Below the pieces are notes generated by a model. It did not search any database and had not been told where the DNA came from. It saw nothing but the letters and a program-made list of their open reading frames with translations. Shown here one piece after another: positions 46,718-56,127 of a DNA stretch of 64,000 bases (position 1 is its first letter; each line of letters starts with the position of its first letter). The translations under genes and the position numbers were made by a program. Origin of the DNA: Heyndrickxia sporothermodurans (GTDB lineage Bacteria; Bacillota; Bacilli; Bacillales; Bacillaceae_C); the NCBI GenBank assembly GCA_016756695.1, contig CP066701.1:676001-740000 (forward strand), given 5' to 3'.

Positions 46718-46837
46718 AAACTGGAGGGACTTTGACTGAGATAAAGGAAACACGGTGAGCCTGCAAGGCGAATCGATGTTGACTTATCGTAGGGAAAAGT
46801 CCTGAAGTTTTCTAGTCGATAGGCGCTGAAGCTAGAC
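46685..46837. repeat. Dispersed repeat, copy 3 (153 bp)
   Basis: Nearly identical to copy 1 (1303-1456) across its full length, with only a few substitutions (for example CACGGTGAGCCTGC versus CACGATGAGCCTGA). It overlaps the 3' end of the CD3324-type gene. A terminator follows at once. Confidence 0.9.
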
Positions 46838-46849
46838 AAATAGAAAAGC

Positions 46850-46875
46850 GCACTGATTTAAGTCAGTGCTTTTTT
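46850..46875 (+). terminator. Terminator
   Basis: GCACTGA/TCAGTGC stem with a 6-nt loop and TTTTTT, just after the repeat. Confidence 0.8.
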
Positions 46876-46977
46876 ATGTAGAGTTTGTTTATTAAACATT
46901 TAATACCTATCAAAAGCAAGCTTTTTCCTTTAAAGTGAATTATGTGGTTTTGAATTTCACCTATAGGAGGGAAAAAA

Positions 46978-47616
46978 GTGGAACCCTTTATTCGAAATGA
47001 TCAATTTAATTTTATTAAAGATCAAGCCCTAGTTCTGGCGAATAGTCACTCGGCTGTTAATGATAAAGCTGTCCTAAATGCAATAAAATCTTTATCCGAG
47101 GAAAAAGTAATGAATTTGTTTTCAAACATAAATGAAGAACAAAAACAGTTACTTGCTCCCATTTCCGCGATTAAGGACAAAACAAATGTCGAAGACTTTT
47201 TATCTCAATTAAAACCCTTCGTTATTCCCTTTAAAAAAGTTACAGAACAATCATTAAAAAAATTGTTTCCTAAAGTAAAAAAATTAAAGGCGCCTTTTTT
47301 AGAGAGCGTGGATTTTCGAGAAATTTCGTATTTGGGATGGATTGATAAAGGATCGAATAAAAAGTTTATCGTAGCCGAAAAGAATGATAAGTTAATTGGT
47401 TTACAAGGATCGTATACAATTTTAAACAAAAAAAATGTCTGCGCGCTATGCGGCCGGCACGAAGAAGTAGGATTATTCTTATCAGAAACAAAGGGTGCAG
47501 TGAGAGATACCTTTTTTAAACGGGGTAACTATATTTGCCAAGACAGCAAAAAATGCAACCAAAACTTACTATCGCTAGATAAATTGAATGAATTTATTGA
47601 GCGTATCGGGAAATAA
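46978..47616 (+). CDS. FusB/FusC-type elongation factor G-binding protein
   Basis: 212-aa protein starting at GTG 46978 with AGGAGGG 6 nt upstream. An N-terminal helical domain (about 1-95) is followed by a C-terminal zinc domain with Cys155 and Cys158 (CALC) and Cys187 and Cys193 (YICQDSKKC), the ligand pattern of staphylococcal FusB (213 aa). FusB-type proteins bind EF-G and release it from the ribosome, giving fusidic acid resistance. Chromosomal relatives in bacilli may instead assist translation, so resistance cannot be claimed. It is single, with a strong terminator. Confidence 0.88.
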   Translation: MEPFIRNDQFNFIKDQALVLANSHSAVNDKAVLNAIKSLSEEKVMNLFSNINEEQKQLLAPISAIKDKTNVEDFLSQLKPFVIPFKKVTEQSLKKLFPKVKKLKAPFLESVDFREISYLGWIDKGSNKKFIVAEKNDKLIGLQGSYTILNKKNVCALCGRHEEVGLFLSETKGAVRDTFFKRGNYICQDSKKCNQNLLSLDKLNEFIERIGK

Positions 47617-47620
47617 ATAG

Positions 47621-47652
47621 GACCTCGTTCACAATTTCTTGAACGAGGTCTT
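47621..47652 (+). terminator. Terminator of the EF-G-binding gene
   Basis: GACCTCGTTCA/TGAACGAGGTC, an 11-bp perfect stem followed by TTGTTCTTG. Confidence 0.8.
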
Positions 47653-47678
47653 GTTCTTGTTTATGAATCCTTTGATTC

Positions 47679-47944
47679 GGGAAGTTCACATTTCATTTGC
47701 TTTACCCAAGTGCTCGTTTCCTCTCCTTGCGGGAAGTTCACTTCGTATTTGCTTGGCCCAAGTGCTCTTATCCTCCGTTCACATAACCATTCGCTTGGCT
47801 CATTTGCTCGCTTTGGCGACCAAGTTGAACTTTTTGCTCCGGTCTTGGGATTCATTCTGGCGCTTTGACGACCAAGTTAGACTTTTTGCTTCGGTCTTGG
47901 GCTTCATTCCGGGGCTTTGACGACCAATTTGGACTTTTTGCGAT
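47679..47944. repeat. 52-bp-period minisatellite, left part
   Basis: Two units start GGGAAGTTCA at 47679 and 47731. A transition unit follows, then units start ACCAAGTT or ACCAATTT at 47819, 47871 and 47923. All are 52 bp apart although the sequence drifts. It ends at the first IS256-type element and continues on the far side of the second at 50957. Confidence 0.85.
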
Positions 47945-47945
47945 T

Positions 47946-49441
47946 AAGTCCATATAATTGTGTAAAAAGAAAGGTCATCATCATGATCCGTGTTACAATG
48001 TTTTCGACCAAGAAAACCATAAACGGAGGACATGATGATGACCCAAATCAATATTACTATAAACTTAGAAGATCTCAAAGACAAAGTAGAAAAAAGTTCG
48101 CTTGAATCACCTGTGAAGGCTTCATTAGCTCTTATTTTGAATTCCTTAATGGAAAAGGAAAGAGATGAATACATCAATGCTCTTTCCCACGAAAGGACTG
48201 ATGAGCGTAAAGGTTATCGTAACGGTTATTATGAGCGTGAATTGATCACTGGAGTTGGTTCACTTAAGTTAAAAGTTCCTCGTTCTAGAGACGGCGAATT
48301 TTCTACAACGATTTTCGAAAAATACAAACGATGCGATCAAGCTTTAATTCTTTCTATGGTTGAAATGGTTGTGAATGGTGTTTCAACGCGAAAAGTTACT
48401 AAAATTGTAGAGGAATTATGTGGCACGAGTGTTTCAAAATCGCTTGTTTCCAATCTAATCAAATCCTTAGATCCTATTATTAATGATTGGAAAAATCGCC
48501 CTCTCAACACATATTATTATCCATACATTTATGTAGATGCCATGTATATTAAAGTTCGTGAGAACAGAAAAGTGGTTTCTAAAAGCGTTCATATTGCTGT
48601 TGGTGTGAACGAAACTGGTCATAGAGAAATTATTGGCTTAAAAATTAATCACACTGAGTCTACTGAAAGCTGGACTTCATTTTTTGACTATTTAAAGTCT
48701 AGAGGTCTTCAATCACCTAAAATGGTTATTTCTGATGCCCATGGTGGCTTGGTTACTTCCATAAAAGAATCCTTTTTAGGAACTGCGTGGCAAAGATGTT
48801 GTGTCCATTTTTTAAAAAACATCGTGGATACTTTACCTAAAAAGGGAACATCTGAAGCTCGACAAGAACTAAAAGATCTATTTCGAAATTCAGATTTAGA
48901 AGTCGTAAGAGAATTAAAAACACGGTTTACAAATAAATACGAGGGCACAAAAGGTTTTTCCAAAGCCATTGATATTTTAGACGATGGATTTGAAGATGCT
49001 ATACAATTTCTTTCTCACCCTGTTGGGTATCATAAACATTTGCGTACCACAAACATGCTGGAGCGTGTAAACCAGGAAGTTCGCAGAAGGGAAAAAGTCA
49101 TTCGAATTTTTACGAACGAACAATCAGCTATTAGGATTATTGGTTCGGTATTAATGGATATTGAAGAAGACTGGAATAAAAATAAAACCCCTTACCTTAA
49201 AAATTAAATGGAAAACCAACTCTAACTCTGAAAGTGGTATGGCCTAATTTTGAATTGACATTGAGCCTCCGGCGGGCATGATATAAAGCCAGGAAGCCAG
49301 AAGTTTAACAACTCCTGGCTTGCCCTCCAGGCTATCACACCCGCCCCTCAATGTAAATTCAAAATAATTGTAGCTTTTTATATGAAAATAGTTTTATATC
49401 AAGAAAACATTGTTAACACTTTTACACAATAATATGGACTT
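47946..49441 (+). mobile_element. IS256-type element with intact transposase
   Basis: Terminal inverted repeats of about 23 bp: AAGTCCATATAATTGTGTAA (47946 onward) and its inverted match ending ATTATATGGACTT-like at 49441 (AAGTCCATATTATTGTGTAA on the minus strand). The length is 1.5 kb. No clean target duplication was found. The right flank, GACTCTTTTTGGTT, resembles the minisatellite unit. Confidence 0.82.
48032..49207 (+). CDS. IS256-family transposase
   Basis: Intact 391-aa mutator-type transposase: RKGYRNGYYERELITGVGSLKLKVPRSRDG is seen around 60-90 in parts. The catalytic aspartates are in YIYVDAMYIKV and MVISDAHGGL, CCVHFLKNI follows, and the glutamate is in TTNMLERVNQEVRRREKV. Three ATG codons in a row (48032, 48035, 48038) follow GGAGG; the last has the best spacing. 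It is probably functional. Confidence 0.93.
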   Translation: MMMTQINITINLEDLKDKVEKSSLESPVKASLALILNSLMEKERDEYINALSHERTDERKGYRNGYYERELITGVGSLKLKVPRSRDGEFSTTIFEKYKRCDQALILSMVEMVVNGVSTRKVTKIVEELCGTSVSKSLVSNLIKSLDPIINDWKNRPLNTYYYPYIYVDAMYIKVRENRKVVSKSVHIAVGVNETGHREIIGLKINHTESTESWTSFFDYLKSRGLQSPKMVISDAHGGLVTSIKESFLGTAWQRCCVHFLKNIVDTLPKKGTSEARQELKDLFRNSDLEVVRELKTRFTNKYEGTKGFSKAIDILDDGFEDAIQFLSHPVGYHKHLRTTNMLERVNQEVRRREKVIRIFTNEQSAIRIIGSVLMDIEEDWNKNKTPYLKN

Positions 49442-49504
49442 GACTCTTTTTGGTTATGTAAATTATTTTGTGTAAATGATTTTGTTACCATATTTTTGAC
49501 TATA

Positions 49505-49665
49505 CTAAAATATATGTTCTTACCTGCTAGGGGGATAGGGCAATGCTGGGGAGCAACCCGAGCACCTAGTAGGGTTCTGCACAAAAGGAGATGGGGTTTC
49601 CCCATCTTTTTCTCCTTTTGGGAGAACAATAGCGATAAACCCTTAGGGCAGAGCCCTAACACGTC
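49505..49665. other. Unexplained structured GC-rich segment inside the second IS256
   Basis: This lies between the transposase stop and the left end of the element. It contains CTGCTAGG/CCTAGTAG, TGCTGGG/CCCGAGCA, GATGGGG/CCCCATC and AGGGC/GCCCT stems in about 160 bp. Its base composition differs from the surroundings. No protein is encoded. It may be a small inserted element or a structured RNA remnant. Confidence 0.45.
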
Positions 49666-49684
49666 CCAATACAAATTGAAACGA

Positions 49685-50888
49685 TTATTTTCCAAGCCGA
49701 CCATTAAACATAATATCGAACTGTTGTCTACATTCTAACCATCCTGGAACGGGAATAGTCCATTTTTCTGTTACTCCTACTGTAGCGAGATAGACAATCT
49801 TTCTTAAAGCATTATCGCTAGGATAAGCATTCTTTGTTTTAGTCACCTTTCTAAGCTGTCTATGAAAGGCCTCAATCGTATTTGTTGTATATATTAACTT
49901 TCTAATTTCTACTGGGTAAGAGAAATAAGCAGTTAGCTCAAGCCAATTGTTTTCCCATGATTTGATAATTGATGGATATTTCGTTTCCCACTTATTTTTA
50001 AACTCTTCGAAAGCCACTTCAGCCTGTTCGAGCGTATAAGCTTTGTATACTTTCTTTAAATCATCCATTACCACTTTACGATTTTTAGTTGGGACATACT
50101 TCATATTATTTCGTAATTGGTGGATAACACATGACTGAATAGTAGTATCTGGAAATGTTGCATTAATAGCTTCGGAGAAGCCAGAAAGCCCGTCTTTACA
50201 AGCGATTAGGATGTCTTCGACACCACGGCTTTTGAGCTCTGACAAACATTTAGCCAAAAACTAGCACTCTCATTTTCACCTATCCAAATACCAAGGATGT
50301 CTTTGACTCCATCAGTATTAATACCTAAAACTGTATATGCAGCTTTACTAACAATTCTATTTTCATGTTTCACTTTAAAGTGAATCGCATCCAAAAACAC
50401 AATTGGATAAACAGGGTCTAGTAGACGAGACTGCCATTCATAAACAAGAGGTAATATCTTATCCGTAACTTTACTTACCAAACTTGGAGAAACATTCACA
50501 CCGTAAATATCCTTCATGTGACTTTCAATATCTCTAGTCGACATTCCTTTTGAATACAGGGCTATAATCTGGTCTTCCAGCCCATTGATGGATGTTTCGT
50601 ATTTTTAATGATTTGAGGTTCAAAATCTCCTTTACGATCTCTTGGTATGCTTAATTCGGTCTCACCAAACTTACTTTTAATCGTCTTTTTACTATACCCA
50701 TTTCGGCTATTTCCCGAGTTATTGCCCCTTGAATCGTGTTTTGAGTAACCTAGATGATTCTCGATTTCTGCTTCAAATACCTGTTGAAGAGTCTCCTTAA
50801 AAAGATCCTTAATCATGGCATGTATATCGTCAACAGTTTCACATTGACCAGCCAATTCCCTGATTGTCATGTCCTTAAAATTTTGCAT
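49685..50888 (-). pseudogene. IS256-family transposase, two frameshifts
   Basis: Three pieces in different frames add up to one mutator-type transposase: 50562-50888 (N-terminus, ENHLGYSKHDSRG and SIPRDRKG), 50206-50544 (YPIVFLDAIHFKV, first catalytic Asp) and 49685-50257 (ILIACKDGLSGF with second Asp, QSCVIHQLRN, NTIEAFHRQLRKVTK with Glu). It is inactive. Confidence 0.9.
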
Positions 50889-50956
50889 TAATGATCATCT
50901 CCTAGTTATAATTATTAGAAAATTATGACCATTTACACAAAATTTTATACATTCTC

Positions 50957-51152
50957 ACCAAGTTGGACTGGTTGCTCCGATCTTGGGATTCATTCCGGCG
51001 CTTTGGCGACCAAGTTAGACTTTTTGCTTTGGTCTTGGGCTTCATTCCGGCGCTTTGGCGACCAAGTTAGATTTTTTGCTTTGGTCTTGGGCTTCATTCC
51101 GGCGCTTTGGCGACCAAGTTAGATTTTTTGCTTTGGTCTTGGGCTTCATTCC
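50957..51152. repeat. 52-bp minisatellite, right part
   Basis: Units start ACCAAGTT at 50957, 51009, 51061 and 51113, exactly 52 bp apart. The last three are nearly identical (ACCAAGTTAGA, then TTTTTTGCTTTGGTCTTGGG and CTTCATTCCGGCGCTTTGGCG). It is the same family as 47819-47944, separated from it by the two IS256-type elements. Confidence 0.92.
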
Positions 51153-51226
51153 CTTGATTTCGAGAAGCTTTGGCTGTATTCTCATTTTCCCAAGTGCATG
51201 ATTTCTACTCAAATGGTATACAGTCA

Positions 51227-51847
51227 TTAAAGCTCATTATAAATCCACCTTATAATCGTTTCATAATATAAGTTTTCATGCGGGACAAAATCTTCCTTAC
51301 AAGCCATTCGGTCAATCTCAACCTTGTTTCCATCTTGATCTATTTCAAATCCTTTTATACTGACATATTCCTTATCCCCTATCCAAAATTCATAAAAGGC
51401 ATCCAATTCAATTTTTACCATGCCAGAAACTTCTTCTTTCTGTAATACAAAATCATCCAGTGCATGGTTGCTTTTATACAAAAATACATGGGCAATTTCT
51501 CTATCAATCAGCTCTTCTCGCGTTACACAATAATCAAATATCCCTAATGAAATAAGATCATTAAATCTAACATCAATTCCGATTTCTTCTTTAATTTCCC
51601 TAATACCATCCTGTACAGTTTCCGTTACTAGTAAATGGCCAGCAGAAGTAATATCAAGAAGATTTGGATAGTCCTTTTTCTGATCACTTCTAATTTGAAG
51701 AAGAATATAATCCTTTTCCTCTTCTTTGCTAACAAACCAGCATTGAAAGGTTTCGTGCCAGAATCCCTTTTTATGAACCTCTTCACGGGAAGCCACGCCG
51801 ATCGGATTTCTCTTTTCATCAAAAATTTTCAGTAATTCCGACTCCAT
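51227..51847 (-). CDS. Nudix hydrolase (IPP-isomerase-like subgroup)
   Basis: 206-aa hydrolase of nucleoside-diphosphate-linked compounds. The Nudix helix is GHLLVTETVQDGIREIKEEIGI (partly shown: REIKEEIGI), with one residue fewer than the textbook box between the first glutamate and RE, a variation normal in this Bacillus subgroup. The N-terminus (LLKIFDEKRNPIGVASREEVH) and WHETFQCWF are shared with YfcD/IPP-isomerase-like members. The substrate is unknown. It is a single gene beside the minisatellite. Confidence 0.88.
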   Translation of the reverse strand: MESELLKIFDEKRNPIGVASREEVHKKGFWHETFQCWFVSKEEEKDYILLQIRSDQKKDYPNLLDITSAGHLLVTETVQDGIREIKEEIGIDVRFNDLISLGIFDYCVTREELIDREIAHVFLYKSNHALDDFVLQKEEVSGMVKIELDAFYEFWIGDKEYVSIKGFEIDQDGNKVEIDRMACKEDFVPHENLYYETIIRWIYNEL

Positions 51848-51973
51848 TAAATTCTACCTCTTTCAGTGTGATTGGGATTTCCGATAGATTCAAATCAAAC
51901 TGAACAGCTTTGATCATTTCAAACACTCCTTCGCATTATGGAAGAACGGATCCGTTCCTTGTCCCATCTGAAG

Positions 51974-53371
51974 CTATTTTACTATTTTTCTCGCAGGTGA
52001 TTCTTTTTTAAGTCTAAAATTATATTTGTTCACATTTACATATTTTGGATCTAAGTAACTGGATTTTACATCACTTTTCGAGACCTTTTTGAATTTAGAA
52101 AACGACGTGTATTCTCCGTCTTTCCATACCCAAATACCAGATTTCCCCTTTTCCTTATGAAATACATTTTTAATCAGTTTATTTTTTTCAATGGTTGTAA
52201 AATAGTTGGCGATAAATAAGCGAGATGGTCCGGCGGTCAAAATATTTTTTTCTATCACATTGTTTTTTAAATCATGCTGTAATAAAAGCTGACCTCCATC
52301 CAGCCCCTTCGTATCATTCCGATAAATGATATTTTGAGAGATCTTCGAATTTATCGTACCTCCCCTTTTTTCATCGTAGCCGCCAATCGAAATCCCGGTG
52401 TAATGGTTGTTATAAATAATATTGTTCTTAATGTTAATACGGTCTGCATATTTTTTGGCGTGTTCAGAGGTTGCTTCGATACCGATATCGTTTTTATAAA
52501 TGATATTTCCTTCTATCGTTATATTTTTCCCACCGTCGACATAAATTCCGCCAGCAGAATAATCTTTTCCATAAGCGGGATTGCCGTAAGAGGAGATTTT
52601 ATATACTTTATTGTTTTTTACGATCCCATTACGTACATAGTCAGCTTTTTTATTAGCAGAGGTGCCTTCATAGCCAATTAGATCAATACCGATATTATCA
52701 TTTCGTCGAACAAGGTTATTCTCTACTTTAAAGCCATTAATATTTCCATTAAGCACAAGAGATTCACTCGAACCGAGTTTTAATTCTTCCACAGTATTTT
52801 TCGAAATCGTTATGTCCTTCATTGGGCCGGTACCATATATTGCAATTCCATGAGCATTTCCATCTTCTGCGCGAGTCTCAATCCACTGTACATGATTATT
52901 TTCTAATTTAATATGGCTGCTTGATCCTGTTACATAAATCCCCATTACTGTTTCATCTGTTAATTTAGTTGTCAAATCCTGTATCGTGATTCCACTAATA
53001 GTTAGATAGTTTTTATTCTTAATATCGACAAGTGATGTATCGCCTTCAACATTCTTTATTTTTTTCCCGCTAAGAACAACCTTTTCATTATTATAGGGTT
53101 TAAAAATTATTGGTTTTGACTTTGTGCCGCTATGCTTAACAATAAGCTTTTCATAATAGGTTCCTTTACGGATATAAACGGTCGTTCCAGCCATCGCTTC
53201 AGAAGCTGCCTTTTTTAATGTACGAAACGGCTTTGATTTTGTACCATTATTTTGATCATTTCCATTTAAAGCCACATATATGTTCTTATCCTGTTTTGCA
53301 TTCGTATTATTGAAAGCACAACCAATCAAGATAGCAACTGCAAACAGAAGGAGAAAAGCTAATTTTTTCAT
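51974..53371 (-). CDS. Lipoprotein with right-handed parallel beta-helix
   Basis: 465-aa protein with a lipoprotein signal (MKKLAFLLLFAVAILIGC, lipid-modified Cys18). About 14 beta-helix coils of roughly 22-28 residues follow, marked by repeats such as NITIEGNIIYKNDIGIEA and INIKNNIIYNNHYTGISI. The opening IYVALNGNDQNNGTKSKPFRTLKKA is typical of pectate-lyase-like and DUF1565 proteins. It probably binds or cleaves a polysaccharide at the cell surface; no calcium-site aspartates were assigned. The start at 53371 uses AAGGAA 7 nt upstream. Confidence 0.85.
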   Translation of the reverse strand: MKKLAFLLLFAVAILIGCAFNNTNAKQDKNIYVALNGNDQNNGTKSKPFRTLKKAASEAMAGTTVYIRKGTYYEKLIVKHSGTKSKPIIFKPYNNEKVVLSGKKIKNVEGDTSLVDIKNKNYLTISGITIQDLTTKLTDETVMGIYVTGSSSHIKLENNHVQWIETRAEDGNAHGIAIYGTGPMKDITISKNTVEELKLGSSESLVLNGNINGFKVENNLVRRNDNIGIDLIGYEGTSANKKADYVRNGIVKNNKVYKISSYGNPAYGKDYSAGGIYVDGGKNITIEGNIIYKNDIGIEATSEHAKKYADRINIKNNIIYNNHYTGISIGGYDEKRGGTINSKISQNIIYRNDTKGLDGGQLLLQHDLKNNVIEKNILTAGPSRLFIANYFTTIEKNKLIKNVFHKEKGKSGIWVWKDGEYTSFSKFKKVSKSDVKSSYLDPKYVNVNKYNFRLKKESPARKIVK

Positions 53372-53407
53372 TTCATCGTTCCTTGTTAAAAATTTTGTGA
53401 ATTTCAT

Positions 53408-53807
53408 ATTTAATAGTATCGGTATCTTGCTAGATTATAAAGAAATTTGCAATGAATAAGATAAGTAAATATTTGATTGCTTTCTTTAGAATTATTAGTT
53501 CTGCAAAAGATAGATTAAGAATCCAACATATTTAGGCTGTTATCGTTGAGGAATTTTCATAGGAAATATTCATTATTATCTTGTAGCTATATTGAATACG
53601 GAATTAAGGATCAGGTTGAGACCGCTGAAAAAACGCACCCCAAAAAATAGGTATCAATGTTAAAAGAAAAAAAAAATCACCTCAATTTGGGATAATAGAA
53701 TTACTAAAACTATTTACCAAATGAGGTTCTTACTTAATTGCACGTTTTCGGTTTTTGAAGTGGTCAAACTAGGGATGGAATAATTCATAGCTAGATATAA
53801 TTTAACT
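53408..53807. other. Intergenic region without recognised features
   Basis: About 400 AT-rich bases between the lipoprotein promoter side and IS66 copy A. A short dyad (TTTGGGATAATAG...TTTACCAAATGAG) may be an old insertion remnant. No gene was found. Confidence 0.4.
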
Positions 53808-53890
53808 GTAAGCCCCCATTCAAACAACGCATATAAATGATCAGCACCCCTTAGTACAATAATCGTATCAATTAAGGAGGTGCTTTTCCT

Positions 53891-54082
53891 ATGTCACAAC
53901 AAAAACTAACAATCGTCCCCGTTTCAATACAACCAGAAAAAAATATTATAACATCCACAACTTCGAAAGATCCTTCAAATAGCTTTTGCACAATCAAAAT
54001 TGAAGCTGCTGAAATTTCCTTCTTCAACGGCGTAGATGAGCACATCATCCAAACGGTCATGAGGGAGTTGAAAAATCTATGA
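53891..54082 (+). CDS. IS66 accessory protein TnpA-like (short)
   Basis: 63-aa product (MSQQKLTIVPVSIQPEKNII) in the position of IS66 tnpA, with AAGGAGG upstream. It is shorter than classic TnpA and lacks a clear helix-turn-helix. Its stop overlaps the tnpB start by 4 bp (ATGA), showing translational coupling. Confidence 0.75.
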   Translation: MSQQKLTIVPVSIQPEKNIITSTTSKDPSNSFCTIKIEAAEISFFNGVDEHIIQTVMRELKNL

Positions 54083-54432
54083 AACATGATTATACCAGTG
54101 TAAAAAACATTTATATTATTTGCGGTAAAACAGATATGAGGAAGGGAATTGATGGATTAGCAACGCTAATTCAAGATTCTTTCGAACTTGATCCATATGG
54201 AGATTCTATTTTCCTTTTCTCTGGTTGGAGTAAAGACCGTTATAAATGTTTATATTTTGATGGCGATGGTTTCGCCATGCTTTATAAGCGACTAGATGGA
54301 GGAAAACTTCAATGGCCAAAAGATGAAAATGAAGTACGTAAACTTTCGCAACAGGAGGTTCGCTGGTTGTTAGAAGGGTTGTCCATTCAGCAACCAAAGG
54401 CCATTCAAAAATCACAAAAAGGAGTATTCTAA
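54079..54432 (+). CDS. IS66 accessory protein TnpB
   Basis: 117-aa IS66 Orf2-type protein: YIICGKTDMRKGIDGLATLI, then LFLFSGWSKDRYKCLYFDGDGF-type core (about 45-65) and LSQQEVRWLLEGL. It is required with TnpC for IS66 transposition, but its exact role is not known. Confidence 0.92.
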   Translation: MKHDYTSVKNIYIICGKTDMRKGIDGLATLIQDSFELDPYGDSIFLFSGWSKDRYKCLYFDGDGFAMLYKRLDGGKLQWPKDENEVRKLSQQEVRWLLEGLSIQQPKAIQKSQKGVF

Positions 54433-54534
54433 ACAAGCTAGAAATGTTGGTTTATAGCCATTTTCAACTTCGCTTTCTACGTTAAAAATGTTATAATATA
54501 ACTAACTTATGGTGAACGAAAAGTGGTGAAATAA

Positions 54535-56127
54535 ATGGTTAATACTTCTTCCAATAACAAGAATCCATATGGGAAATTAATTCGACTTCTCGAAGAACAA
54601 TTGGCTCATTCAAATCAACAAAACAAAGACTTATCGAAAAAGCTAGATCAATCAACTAAACAGATTGAAGCGCTAACTGAACAAATTCGCCATTTAACAA
54701 AACTTTTATATGGATCGAAATCCGAAAAATCGAAATACAACGTACCAGATGGGCAAGGCTCATTATTTGATGATGACCCGGCTTTTAGCGAACCTGAGCA
54801 CACAGAAGAACAAAGCCAACAGACAATCTCTTATACTGTTGTACGAAAAGTTAAATCAAAAAAACGAAATGATTCCTTGCATGATGGTATTGAAGTAGAA
54901 GCTATTCACCATCATCCGAAAAATACAATCTGTGACTGTTGCCAAGGGCAAATGATTGAAATTGGTAGTACACTTGTACGTGAAGAAGCAAAATTTATTC
55001 CTGCAAAAATGATGAAAGTACAGCACATTGAACATGCGTATGAATGTAAAGACTGCAAAGTTGATTCATCACAGCCAGCACAAATCAAACGCGGGAAAGC
55101 ACCACAACCAGCGATTCAGCGTAGCATCGCAAGTCCTAGCGTACTTGCCAAAGTCATCTATGATAAATTTGCACAATATTTACCTCTTTACCGTCAGGTA
55201 AAGGAATGGAATCGCTATGGACTGAATACCAATGATAAAAACCTATCGAATTGGGTTATCCGTGTAGCACATGATTGGCTGTTACCTGTATACGAACGAA
55301 TGAAAGAGTTGATGATGGCAAAATCGGTTTTGCATGTCGATGAAACATACGGACAAATTATCAACCGATCCGATGGGAAATCTGGCCAAGCCAATGCGTA
55401 TAATTGGGTGTTTCGAAGTGTGCCAAGCCAAGGGCCAACAATGACTCTCTTTCAAAGCGCATTATCTCGAGCTCGATCTGTCCTTGAAAGTTTTATTGAA
55501 GGCTTTTCTGGAACGATTGTGTGTGATGGTTATTCTGCTTATGATAAGTTGGAAGGCGTTAATTTCGCAAATTGTTGGGCGCATGTTCGTCGTTATTGGC
55601 TGAAAGCTGATAGCAAAAATGGTAGAATCGGTGTGAAATATTGTGATGATTTATATCGACTAGAAAGGCAATTTAAACGTTTGTCTCCGAGTAAACGAAG
55701 AAAAAAACGTCAAAAGTACTCGAAGCCAATCGTGGAGGAATTCCTTCACTGGGTTGAAACATCACCATTTTACGGAAAAAATGCGTTAGCAAAAGCAGCT
55801 GAATACACATTAAACAGGGCAAATGGACTCAAATTATTCCTGAATGATGGGCGAATTGAAATGGATAATAATCCAGCCGAGAACGCCATCCGTCCCAACG
55901 TTATAGGAAGAAAAAATTGGCTCTTTAGTGTAAGTGAAGCTGGTGCAAAAGCGAATGCCATCTGTTTAAGTATTGCTGAAACTGCCAAAAGTAACGGCGT
56001 TGATTTCTATGAATATATAAAGAAACTTTTTACGGATTTACCAAATCTCGGCGTCCAACAAAACCCTGAAATTTTAGATCAATACATGCCCTGGTCAAAA
56101 ATGATTCAGGCAGAATGTAGCAAATAA
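54535..56127 (+). CDS. IS66 transposase TnpC
   Basis: 530-aa DDE transposase with an N-terminal leucine-zipper-like coiled coil (about 12-60), a zinc-finger segment (TICDCCQGQM, AYECKDCKV), DDE residues in VLHVDETYGQI, TIVCDGYSAYDKL and MDNNPAENAIRP, and the IS66 C-terminal domain. It is fully open, so copy A can probably supply transposase for both copies. Confidence 0.93.
   Translation: MVNTSSNNKNPYGKLIRLLEEQLAHSNQQNKDLSKKLDQSTKQIEALTEQIRHLTKLLYGSKSEKSKYNVPDGQGSLFDDDPAFSEPEHTEEQSQQTISYTVVRKVKSKKRNDSLHDGIEVEAIHHHPKNTICDCCQGQMIEIGSTLVREEAKFIPAKMMKVQHIEHAYECKDCKVDSSQPAQIKRGKAPQPAIQRSIASPSVLAKVIYDKFAQYLPLYRQVKEWNRYGLNTNDKNLSNWVIRVAHDWLLPVYERMKELMMAKSVLHVDETYGQIINRSDGKSGQANAYNWVFRSVPSQGPTMTLFQSALSRARSVLESFIEGFSGTIVCDGYSAYDKLEGVNFANCWAHVRRYWLKADSKNGRIGVKYCDDLYRLERQFKRLSPSKRRKKRQKYSKPIVEEFLHWVETSPFYGKNALAKAAEYTLNRANGLKLFLNDGRIEMDNNPAENAIRPNVIGRKNWLFSVSEAGAKANAICLSIAETAKSNGVDFYEYIKKLFTDLPNLGVQQNPEILDQYMPWSKMIQAECSK

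Larger units (their letters stand above)
49457..50950 (-). mobile_element. Second IS256-type element, decayed
   Basis: Ends share ATTTTGTGTAAATG (left, near 49465-49478, and inverted near 50930-50945). It is oriented opposite to the first element, which lies 15 bp away. The transposase carries two frameshifts. Boundaries are accurate to a few bases. Together the two elements split one minisatellite. Confidence 0.75.

Noticed and set aside
47661-47942. Open frames across the left minisatellite
   Set aside because: Low-complexity tandem DNA readable in both directions, without ribosome sites or conserved residues.
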